Source of the DNA: DATCVA01 sp036567205
GTDB lineage: Bacteria > Pseudomonadota > Gammaproteobacteria > Burkholderiales > Burkholderiaceae_B
Assembly (NCBI GenBank): GCA_036567205.1
Contig: DATCVA010000120.1
Span: 1-12,983 of the forward strand
Direction: 5' to 3'
DNA: 12,983 bases
The translations under genes were made by a program, and so were the position numbers. This document shows, piece by piece, positions 6,714 through 12,983 of the stretch. Numbering within the stretch: position 1 is the first letter of the stretch; each line of letters begins with the position of its first letter. Below the pieces are notes generated by a model. It was not told the origin of the DNA. It was given only the letters and a program-made list of their open reading frames with translations, and did not search any database.

Positions 6714-7526
6714 ATGACTGAAAACTCTGCAATTGAAGCCGCCGAACTTGTCACGATTCAAGCTCTGGGGCAAACACTGGATATCGAGTGCGTTTTCATT
6801 GCACCCGAAAAAACCGATGCCGATTTGCTGGTCTTTCTGCACGAAGGATTAGGCTCGGCCAGTATGTGGAAAGACTGGCCCGCACAGGTCTGCGCGGCAG
6901 CGAACTGCCGTGGACTGGTATTTTCGCGTTATGGCTACGGAGCCAGCACTCCCAGGCCCAGCAATGAAAAATGGCCCGTCACCTTTATGCACCATCAGGC
7001 CCAGGAAGCTTTGCCTGCCCTGTTTAAAGCCTTGAAGCTGGATAATGAGCGGCCTATTTTGTTCGGCCATAGCGACGGAGGCTCTATCGCCCTGTTGTAC
7101 GCAGCCATGTATCCCGACAAGGTTAAAGGCATCGTCGTAGCCGCGCCCCATATATTTGTCGAGGACGTCACGATTGCCAATATCCGGCAGGCGCGAGAAC
7201 TTTATCTGACAACCGATTTGCCGCAAAAACTGAAGCGCTATCATCAGGACCCTGACTCCGCTTTTTGGGGTTGGAACGACATATGGCTTAATCCCGAGTT
7301 TCGCGCGTGGGACATTCAGGCATACTTAGGCGACATTCGGTGCCCGGTCCTGGCTATCCAGGGCGAGGACGACGAATACGGCTCTTTAGAGCAAATACAC
7401 GGGATTAAACGGATTGCAACACAGACAGAGCTATGTATTATTGCGGATTGCCGCCACTCGCCTCATAAAGACCAGCCCCAGACCGTAATAACTGCGATAA
7501 CGGGGTTTATGGACAGCCTTAATTAA
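6714..7526 (+). CDS. Alpha/beta hydrolase of the box operon
   Basis: This 270-residue alpha/beta-fold hydrolase has no signal peptide and is presumably cytoplasmic. It has HEGLGS (43-48) at the oxyanion-hole position, the nucleophile elbow GHSDGG with Ser 120, acid candidates Asp 219/Asp 220 in GEDDEYG, and His 248 in RHSPHKDQP. This is a complete catalytic triad. It starts 2 bp after the ligase stop with no good ribosome site, suggesting translational coupling and matched dosage. Similar genes in box clusters have been labelled lactone hydrolase or esterase. Plausible substrates are a lactone formed from a pathway intermediate, or an acyl-CoA thioester such as surplus benzoyl-CoA. The sequence does not decide between them. 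Confidence 0.85.
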   Translation: MTENSAIEAAELVTIQALGQTLDIECVFIAPEKTDADLLVFLHEGLGSASMWKDWPAQVCAAANCRGLVFSRYGYGASTPRPSNEKWPVTFMHHQAQEALPALFKALKLDNERPILFGHSDGGSIALLYAAMYPDKVKGIVVAAPHIFVEDVTIANIRQARELYLTTDLPQKLKRYHQDPDSAFWGWNDIWLNPEFRAWDIQAYLGDIRCPVLAIQGEDDEYGSLEQIHGIKRIATQTELCIIADCRHSPHKDQPQTVITAITGFMDSLN

Positions 7527-7595
7527 TCTTAATCGCGCACCCGCGCGCCCCAGGCGTTACCTTGTTTGAATTCATAATAATCAGGAGCAAATACA
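7527..7595 (+). other. 69-bp gap between hydrolase and transporter genes
   Basis: The gap holds a short GC-rich run (7536-7553) without a following T-tract, then an AT-rich stretch leading to the AGGAG ribosome site of the binding-protein gene. I see neither a convincing terminator nor a good promoter. Highly expressed binding-protein genes often have their own promoter or processing site, so an unrecognised one is possible. Confidence 0.35.
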
Positions 7596-8753
7596 ATGAA
7601 ACAGATCTTTACTACTACCGCTCTCGCCGCCGCGCTGGCGCTAGCTGCCGGCAATGCCTCGGCCACCGTCAAAGTAGGCTTCATGCTGCCCTATAGCGGC
7701 ACCTATGCCGCCCTGGGCCAGGCCATTGAAAACGGCTTTAAGCTGTATGTAAAAGAACAAGGCGGCAAACTGGCAGGACAAGATATTGAATACTTCCAGG
7801 TCGATGACGAATCGAATCCCGCCAAGGGCCCCGAAAATGCAAACCGCCTGATCAAGCGCGACCAGGTCGATATTCTTGTAGGCACCGTGCACTCCGGCGT
7901 AGCCATGGCGCTGGCCAAGGCCGCCAAAGACTCCGATACCACGCTAATCATCCCGAACGCCGGCGCCGATGCCATTACGGGTCCTTTGTGCAGCAAAAAC
8001 ATTTTCCGTTCGTCGTTCTCGAACTGGCAGCCTTCTTACGCCATGGGCCCCGTGGCCTTCGAAAAAGGCTACAAGACGGCCGTTACCATTACGTGGAACT
8101 ATGCAGCAGGCAAAGAAGCCATCAATGGCTTTAAAGAATCATTCGAAAAAGCAGGTGGAAAAGTCATAAAGGAACTTACCCTTCCATTTCCCAACGTCGA
8201 GTTTCAGCCTTTGCTGACCGAAGTAGCTTCACTTAAGCCCGACGCCGTCTTCACCTTCTTCGCCGGTGGCGGCGCCGTCAAGTTCGTCCAGGACTATGCC
8301 AAAGCTGGCCTGGGGAAAAGCATTCCTTTGCTTAGCAGCGGCTTCCTTACCGATGGCACCCTTGAAGCTCAAGGCGAAGCGGCACAAGGCCTGCTGACCA
8401 CCCTGCATTACGCCGATGGCCTGGACACTCCGCGCGATAACGCATTCCGCGCAGACTACACCAAAAACTACCCAAAGATGGCTCCTGACGTTTACGCCGT
8501 TCAAGGCTACGATGCAGCGCAAATACTGGCTGCTGGCCTTAAAGCGGTAAATGGCGATGTCTCTAAAAAAGACCCAATGCGCGATGCCATGCGCAACGCC
8601 ACCATCGACAGTCCGCGCGGCACGTTCAAGCTTTCCAAAGCGGGGAACCCAATCCAGGATATTTACCTGCGCCAGGTTCAGGGTGATCAGAACAAATCGA
8701 TTGGCGTAGCTATCAAAGACCTGACCGACCCGGCACGTGGTTGCAAACTCTAA
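7596..8753 (+). CDS. ABC transporter periplasmic substrate-binding protein, likely aromatic acid
   Basis: This 385-residue type-1 periplasmic binding protein (Leu/Ile/Val-binding superfamily) begins with a classic Sec signal peptide: a Lys2 n-region, a hydrophobic Ala/Leu core, and predicted cleavage after ASA (21-23). The mature N-terminus TVKVGFMLPYSGTYAALG is typical of the aromatic-acid-related branch of the family. There are only two cysteines, C132 and C383, which could form a disulfide tying the C-terminus to the body. AGGAG (7583-7587) lies 8 nt before the ATG. It is followed by two permease and two ATPase genes in the usual Liv order. Placement in a benzoate operon implies capture of benzoate or a related aromatic acid; the ligand itself is not readable from the sequence, and branched-chain amino acids are unlikely. 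Confidence 0.88.
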   Translation: MKQIFTTTALAAALALAAGNASATVKVGFMLPYSGTYAALGQAIENGFKLYVKEQGGKLAGQDIEYFQVDDESNPAKGPENANRLIKRDQVDILVGTVHSGVAMALAKAAKDSDTTLIIPNAGADAITGPLCSKNIFRSSFSNWQPSYAMGPVAFEKGYKTAVTITWNYAAGKEAINGFKESFEKAGGKVIKELTLPFPNVEFQPLLTEVASLKPDAVFTFFAGGGAVKFVQDYAKAGLGKSIPLLSSGFLTDGTLEAQGEAAQGLLTTLHYADGLDTPRDNAFRADYTKNYPKMAPDVYAVQGYDAAQILAAGLKAVNGDVSKKDPMRDAMRNATIDSPRGTFKLSKAGNPIQDIYLRQVQGDQNKSIGVAIKDLTDPARGCKL

Positions 8754-8780
8754 AACGTATTACGTAGTCAAGGAATCCTT

Positions 8781-9662
8781 GTGGACCCGGTCATATTTTT
8801 GATTCAGTGCCTGAACGCCGTGCAATACGGATTTCTGTTGTTCCTGGTAGCCAGCGGATTAACGCTGATTTTCGGCATCATGGGCATCATTAATCTGGCG
8901 CATGGCAGCTTTTACATGATCGGGGCCTACATGGCCTTCGCGTTACAGCCCCTTGTCGACCAGTACCTGGGCGGGGGCTTCGTTATTACCGTTCTGGTAT
9001 GCATCGCCCTGGCAGCCGTCCTTGGCTACTTCCTGGAATGGGCGTTTTTCAGCTATTTATACAAACGCGATCACCTGCAGCAAGTGCTCATGACATATGG
9101 ACTTATCCTTGTCTTCGAAGAGCTGCGCAGCATTATTGTGGGCAACGACGTACACGGCGTGTCGCCGCCGGCCTGGCTTCAAGGGGCTATCCCGCTTGGC
9201 GACGTCATGACTTACCCCGTTTACCGGTTATTCATCTCACTGGTCTGCCTGTTCGTGGCTGGCCTTCTGTACTGGGTTTTAAGCCGTACCCGGCTTGGCA
9301 TGATGATCCGTGCCGGAGCCAGCAATCGTGAAATGATCAGTTCCCTGGGTATCGACATTAATCGTCTCTACCGTGTTGTTTTCGCCATAGGCGTAGCACT
9401 GGCAGCGCTGGCCGGTGCTATTGCCGCCCCCATATCCTCGGTGTACCCGGGCATGGGCAATAGCGTTCTTATTATCTGTTTTGTAGTGGTCGTCATTGGT
9501 GGAATTGGCTCGATCAAAGGGGCCTTCCTCGCCGCCATGCTAGTCGGTTTTGTCGATACGTTCGGCCAGGTTTTTTTCCCAAGCGCAGCAGGGGTGCTGG
9601 TGTATCTGTTAATGGCCGCAATCCTGCTTTACAAACCCGAAGGGCTCTTCAAGCAAGGCTGA
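8781..9662 (+). CDS. Liv-type ABC transporter permease (LivH family)
   Basis: This 293-residue inner-membrane permease of the branched-chain amino acid/aromatic transporter family has about eight hydrophobic segments. The LivH hallmark GLTLIFGIMGIINLAHG (26-42) is followed by the cytoplasmic ATPase-coupling loop SNREMISSLGI (181-191) and GGIGSIKGA (240-248). The start is GTG at 8781, supported by AAGGA (8770-8774) 6 nt upstream. It pairs with the LivM-family permease that begins 3 bp after its stop to form the channel of the importer. Confidence 0.9.
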   Translation: MDPVIFLIQCLNAVQYGFLLFLVASGLTLIFGIMGIINLAHGSFYMIGAYMAFALQPLVDQYLGGGFVITVLVCIALAAVLGYFLEWAFFSYLYKRDHLQQVLMTYGLILVFEELRSIIVGNDVHGVSPPAWLQGAIPLGDVMTYPVYRLFISLVCLFVAGLLYWVLSRTRLGMMIRAGASNREMISSLGIDINRLYRVVFAIGVALAALAGAIAAPISSVYPGMGNSVLIICFVVVVIGGIGSIKGAFLAAMLVGFVDTFGQVFFPSAAGVLVYLLMAAILLYKPEGLFKQG

Positions 9663-9665
9663 CGT

Positions 9666-10661
9666 ATGCGATTTACTTTCCAAAACATTTCCTTGCTGGT
9701 GCTGCTGTGCCTGGTCGCCTTGTTGCCGCTGGTCACCTCCGACTACTACATCGGGCTGATCATCAAAATCATGATTTACTCGCTTTTTGCGTTAAGCCTG
9801 CAATTATTGGTAGGCGGGGCCGGGCTGGTCAGTCTGGGGCACGCTGCTTTTTTCGGCATTGCGGCATACGCAACAACTTTGCTGTCGCCCGAATCCAGTG
9901 CGGGCAACCTGTTTGTCCTTGCTTTGCTTGCCATGACATGCGCCATGCTTTATGCGCTGGTCACCGGCGCATTGGCGCTGCGCACCAAAGGCATCTACTT
10001 CATCATGGTAACCCTGGCATTTTGCCAAATGGCCTACTATGTCTTCCATGACACCAAAGTAGGCGGCGGCAGCGATGGCATTTATCTTTACTTCCGGCCC
10101 GAGTTGCGCATTGGCGAATTTGTCCTGCTTAATATCGACAGCCCCTACGCATTTTACCTGTTCACCTTCGCCTGTTTAATCCTGACCTGGGCTTTCCTGA
10201 GCATGTTAATGCGCTCGCGCTTCGGTGCCGCGCTTACCGGTATCCGCGTTAACGAACAACGCATGCGCGCCGCCGGCTACTCCACATTCAACTACAAACT
10301 GGCTGCCTATGTAATTGCCGGGGGCCTGGCCGGATTAAGCGGTTTGCTCTATGCCGCCAAAGACGGCTATGTCAATCCTGAACTATTGGCATGGGAACAG
10401 TCGGGGCTGGTTCTTTTAATGGTTATTCTGGGGGGCAGCGGCCGCTTGTGGGGCGCCATTATCGGCGCCATCGCACTGACCCTGTTGCAAGAGGCCTTCC
10501 AGTCACAAGCCTTGTTTGGCGACTTTGCAACGCACTGGCACCTTACTTTCGGCCTCGCCATTATTGTTCTGGTCGCGTTTCTTCCCCATGGCCTGGCGGG
10601 CCTGCCCGCCCAATGGAAAGCCCGGCGACGCCCATCAACCCAATCGGCCTCGGTGCTGTAA
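9666..10661 (+). CDS. Liv-type ABC transporter permease (LivM family)
   Basis: This 331-residue integral membrane protein is the second channel subunit. It has the LivM hallmark GLVSLGHAAFFGIAAY (53-68), the coupling loop around RAAGYSTFNYKLAAY (201-215), the late motif GGSGRLWGAIIGA (256-268) and a basic tail at 318-322. AAGG (9655-9658), inside the end of the preceding permease gene, lies 7 nt before the ATG, so the two permeases are probably translated together. Length is normal for LivM proteins without a fused ATPase. Confidence 0.9.
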   Translation: MRFTFQNISLLVLLCLVALLPLVTSDYYIGLIIKIMIYSLFALSLQLLVGGAGLVSLGHAAFFGIAAYATTLLSPESSAGNLFVLALLAMTCAMLYALVTGALALRTKGIYFIMVTLAFCQMAYYVFHDTKVGGGSDGIYLYFRPELRIGEFVLLNIDSPYAFYLFTFACLILTWAFLSMLMRSRFGAALTGIRVNEQRMRAAGYSTFNYKLAAYVIAGGLAGLSGLLYAAKDGYVNPELLAWEQSGLVLLMVILGGSGRLWGAIIGAIALTLLQEAFQSQALFGDFATHWHLTFGLAIIVLVAFLPHGLAGLPAQWKARRRPSTQSASVL

Positions 10662-10673
10662 ACCAAGAACACC

Positions 10674-11423
10674 ATGAACGAAAGCGTATTATCAGCCAAA
10701 AACATTACGCGCCGCTTTGGCGGCCTGACCGCCATTGACAAGGTATCGTTAAACCTGCGGCGTGGCACAGTGCATTCCGTTATTGGCACTAACGGAGCCG
10801 GGAAATCCACTCTGGTCAGTGTCCTGGCCGGCGAACTCGCGCCCGACGAGGGCAGTATTTTCCTGAATCGCGACGAAATAACCCGTTGGCCGCAACCGCG
10901 CCGTGCGCGCGCAGGGCTGGGCCGCAGCTATCAGCGAACCACCATTTTCCCAAGCTTGAGCGTGCATGAAAACTGCCGTATTGCTGCGCAGGCCAATTTA
11001 CAAAAATTCTGGGACTGGGCCAGCCCGGCAAGTAGCTGCCAATTTAGCAACGATGCCGCCAATACCGCGATTTCCCAGGCGGGCCTTGCCGCCGACAGTA
11101 ATCGCATTGCCGGCCTGCTGTCCCATGGCGCAAAACGGCAACTCGAGATTGCCATGAGCCTGTCCACCCACCCTTGCGTACTGCTGCTTGACGAACCACT
11201 GGCCGGCATGGGTCCGGAAGAAACCGGCCGCATGCTCGATTTGCTCGTTTCACTAAAAGCTGAACACGCCATTTTACTGGTCGAGCACGATATGGACGCC
11301 GTCTTTAAAATATCGGATGAAATTACCGTTATGGTCAACGGTTGCGTCATTGCACACGGCGACCCTCAATTCATACGCTCTAACCCGGAAGTGCAGACAG
11401 CCTACCTTGGAGAGGACGAATGA
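10674..11423 (+). CDS. Liv-type ABC transporter ATPase (LivG family)
   Basis: This 249-residue cytoplasmic ATPase energises the importer. Motifs are Walker A GTNGAGKST (38-46), Q-loop SYQRTTIF with Gln 87, signature LSHGAKRQLE (149-158), Walker B CVLLLDEP (168-175) with Glu 174, and H-loop His 205 in VEHDMD. The signature departs from LSGGQ, as is common in LivG proteins. The ribosome site is weak (AAGAA), 12 bp after the permease stop, so coupling to upstream translation is likely. Its stop overlaps the start of the next ATPase gene. Confidence 0.9.
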   Translation: MNESVLSAKNITRRFGGLTAIDKVSLNLRRGTVHSVIGTNGAGKSTLVSVLAGELAPDEGSIFLNRDEITRWPQPRRARAGLGRSYQRTTIFPSLSVHENCRIAAQANLQKFWDWASPASSCQFSNDAANTAISQAGLAADSNRIAGLLSHGAKRQLEIAMSLSTHPCVLLLDEPLAGMGPEETGRMLDLLVSLKAEHAILLVEHDMDAVFKISDEITVMVNGCVIAHGDPQFIRSNPEVQTAYLGEDE

Positions 11424-12130
11424 AGGCGCTGGTAAAGGCGCATGGCCTGCATACCTATTATGGCGCCAGCCATATTTTGCATGGCGTCAGCCTGGAAATA
11501 AATCCGGGGGAATCCATAGGTTTGCTGGGCCGCAATGGCATGGGCAAGACAACACTGATTCGCACCATTATGGGACACATCACCCCCACCAAGGGCGTGA
11601 TCGCCATACGCGACAGAAACTGCACTAAAGCGCAACCACATCAGATTGCCCGCCTGGGCATAGCTTATGTACCGGAAGGGCGCGGCATTTTCCCGAACCT
11701 GAGCGTACGAGAAAACCTGCTGGTGGCAGCACGGCCCGGTTATGACGGCCAGAACCACTGGACCTACGATCGCATTCTGGACACATTTCCGCGCCTGACC
11801 GAGCGTCTTGAGTATGGCGGGCAACAGCTGTCCGGCGGCGAACAGCAAATGCTGGCCATAGGCCGCGCATTAATGACCAACCCCGACGTACTGATTCTGG
11901 ACGAGGCCACCGAAGGGCTGGCCCCGCTAATTATCGCCGAGATCTGGCGCATTGTCGGGGCCGTGCGCCAGACCGGCATGGCCACCCTTATCGTAGACCG
12001 CAACTACCGTAAGGTGCTGGCCCATACCGACCGTTGCGTAGTGCTGGAAAAAGGCCAAGTCGTCGAACAAAAAGACAGCGCCGCGCTGGCTCGCCAAACC
12101 GATTTGCTTACACGTTATCTGGGCGTTTAA
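11420..12130 (+). CDS. Liv-type ABC transporter ATPase (LivF family)
   Basis: This 236-residue second ATPase forms a heterodimer with the LivG-type subunit. It has Walker A GRNGMGKTT (37-45), Q-loop region YVPEGRGIFP (83-92), canonical signature LSGGEQQMLAIGRAL (137-151) and Walker B VLILDEATEG (157-166). At the H-loop position it has IVDRN (191-195) where LivF proteins usually have VEQN; lack of the switch histidine is a feature of this subfamily, so this is not a defect. ATGA overlap with livG and GGAG 7 nt upstream (11409-11412) indicate coupled translation. It is the last gene of the operon; its stop overlaps the stop of the convergent gene. Confidence 0.9.
   Translation: MKALVKAHGLHTYYGASHILHGVSLEINPGESIGLLGRNGMGKTTLIRTIMGHITPTKGVIAIRDRNCTKAQPHQIARLGIAYVPEGRGIFPNLSVRENLLVAARPGYDGQNHWTYDRILDTFPRLTERLEYGGQQLSGGEQQMLAIGRALMTNPDVLILDEATEGLAPLIIAEIWRIVGAVRQTGMATLIVDRNYRKVLAHTDRCVVLEKGQVVEQKDSAALARQTDLLTRYLGV
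12127..12130. other. Overlapping convergent stop codons
   Basis: The plus-strand TAA (12128-12130) of the last transporter gene and the minus-strand TAA (12127-12129) of the threonylcarbamoyl-AMP synthase gene share bases inside the palindrome TTAATTAA (12127-12134). There is no intergenic space, and I see no T-tract hairpin just past either stop, so each transcript probably ends inside the other gene. Confidence 0.85.
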
Positions 12131-12983
12131 TTAAACGCGGCGGCAGCACGGCCGATTCGGTCGTTAACCGCTTGCCATGCGGCATCTTGCGGAGGCCGCT
12201 CGATCAGAATCCGCGCATAACCGCCGCTGTCAAGACGACGCAGCAAGGCATACAGGTTGCGCGCGTAAGCATGGGGATCGGATGACGCAACAATGTAGTC
12301 TACACACGGCGAGACCGGCACGGAAGGCTCAATAAAAACCACAGCAGCGATTTTTTCCGGGTCCAGGCCGGAATCACTTGGCGAACTGGCATGGGCCAAT
12401 TGTTGCAGCAACTGATCCCTGGCCAATAACGCCAATGGTGTGCGGGGTGCATAATGCGCTTTTAACGAGCCGGAAACCCTTGGCGCAGCGCTGTCCGGAC
12501 GATCGACATCAACGCCAAGTACCTGGCTGATTTGCCTGGCGGAAATATGCCCGGGCCGTAATAAAACCGGACCAACACCCTGATCCAGACGAGACAGATC
12601 AACGATAGTGGACTCGATACCCACTTCAGACTGCCCGCCTTCAAGCACAATTAATTGGTCGGACCCCAAGTCGGAAAATTCGGCGCGCACATGTTCCGCA
12701 CGGGTCGGCGACACCTGGCCGAACTTATTGGCCGAGGGGCCTGCGACCCCACCTTCGCCATTAGGCTTCAAACGCGCAAACTCACGCAACAAGGCTTGTG
12801 CAACAGGGTGCGACGGGCAGCGCAGACCCACACTATCCTGTCCGCCGCTGACAGCGGCTGGAATGTGCCGGGCACGCGGCAAGATAAGGGTTAATGGCCC
12901 TGGCCAAAACTCTGTGATCAAGACACGAGCCTCTTGCGGAACAGATCTGACCCAATAGTCGATATTGGCTTGCGGCGCCAGAT
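12127..12983 (-). CDS. Threonylcarbamoyl-AMP synthase, Sua5/TsaC family (partial, N-terminus off right edge)
   Basis: The frame stays open through the right edge, so the N-terminal part, including the usual KxR substrate-binding motif, is missing; 284 residues are visible. These enzymes make threonylcarbamoyl-AMP for the t6A modification of tRNAs reading ANN codons. The YrdC domain is shown by EFWPGPLTLILPRA, SVGLRCPSH, GPSANKFGQVSPT and SEVGIESTIVDL. A second, Sua5-type C-terminal domain follows the SGSLKAHYAPRTP linker, which distinguishes it from short single-domain TsaC. An internal TTG at 12921 is not the start, since conserved family sequence continues upstream of it. It is a housekeeping gene with no link to benzoate and likely marks the border of the catabolic locus. 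Confidence 0.92.
   Translation of the reverse strand, partial: LAPQANIDYWVRSVPQEARVLITEFWPGPLTLILPRARHIPAAVSGGQDSVGLRCPSHPVAQALLREFARLKPNGEGGVAGPSANKFGQVSPTRAEHVRAEFSDLGSDQLIVLEGGQSEVGIESTIVDLSRLDQGVGPVLLRPGHISARQISQVLGVDVDRPDSAAPRVSGSLKAHYAPRTPLALLARDQLLQQLAHASSPSDSGLDPEKIAAVVFIEPSVPVSPCVDYIVASSDPHAYARNLYALLRRLDSGGYARILIERPPQDAAWQAVNDRIGRAAAAFN

Noticed and set aside
12135..12165. Terminator for the transporter operon just past its stop
   Set aside because: A GGCCGATTCGGTC stem (12149-12161) is short, includes a wobble pair, has a very small loop and no T-tract, and lies in the conserved coding region of the convergent gene.
12919..12921. TTG at 12921 as the start of the threonylcarbamoyl-AMP synthase gene
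   Set aside because: The same frame continues open to the right edge with family-like sequence (NIDYWVRSVPQEARVL), so the gene is simply truncated by the window.
1..12983. Mobile element, phage, CRISPR, toxin-antitoxin or defence system
   Set aside because: No transposase, integrase, direct-repeat array, target-site duplication or defence-type domain was seen on either strand; every gene fits the catabolic locus or housekeeping.

Overview
The window carries most of a box-type locus for aerobic, CoA-dependent benzoate catabolism, in which the ring is cleaved through benzoyl-CoA epoxide without a ring-cleaving dioxygenase. Protein sequences, moderate GC content and the pairing of box genes with BoxR and a Liv-type ABC transporter point to a betaproteobacterium of the order Burkholderiales, most likely the Alcaligenaceae (Bordetella/Achromobacter/Pusillimonas-like). 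The taxonomic call is an inference from memory of these families; no search was run.

Left part (35-2771, minus strand): boxC (ring-opening benzoyl-CoA-dihydrodiol lyase) and upstream of it boxR (XRE helix-turn-helix fused to a shikimate-kinase-like sensor). The boxB/boxA epoxidase genes are not in the window; leftward transcription of boxC suggests they lie just off the left edge. The 151-bp boxR-boxC gap holds a near-consensus boxC promoter embedded in six TGCA tetramers, two of them in the TGCA-N6-TGCA form associated with BoxR/BzdR regulators.

Middle and right part (2922-12130, plus strand): nine tightly packed co-directional genes that look like one operon divergent from boxR. They encode a small DUF4863/cupin-like protein, BoxD (3,4-dehydroadipyl-CoA semialdehyde dehydrogenase), benzoate-CoA ligase, an alpha/beta hydrolase, and a complete Liv-type ABC importer (binding protein, two permeases, two ATPases). 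A single TGCA-N6-TGCT element overlaps both divergent promoters in the boxR/DUF4863 gap.

How they work together: the importer probably brings in benzoate or a related aromatic acid; the ligase makes benzoyl-CoA; off-window BoxAB epoxidises it; BoxC hydrolyses the ring and releases formate; BoxD oxidises the semialdehyde to 3,4-dehydroadipyl-CoA for beta-oxidation-like steps encoded elsewhere. BoxR probably senses benzoyl-CoA and controls both transcription units. The DUF4863 protein and the alpha/beta hydrolase are the two members with no assured role.

Right edge (12127-12983, minus strand): a housekeeping threonylcarbamoyl-AMP synthase (Sua5/TsaC family), cut by the window edge, convergent with the transporter operon and overlapping its last gene by 4 bp.

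No tRNA, rRNA, CRISPR, insertion sequence or phage signature was seen, and no gene-free stretch exceeds 300 bases. I found no wholly unknown system; the most interesting points are the operator layout and the two uncharacterised operon members.
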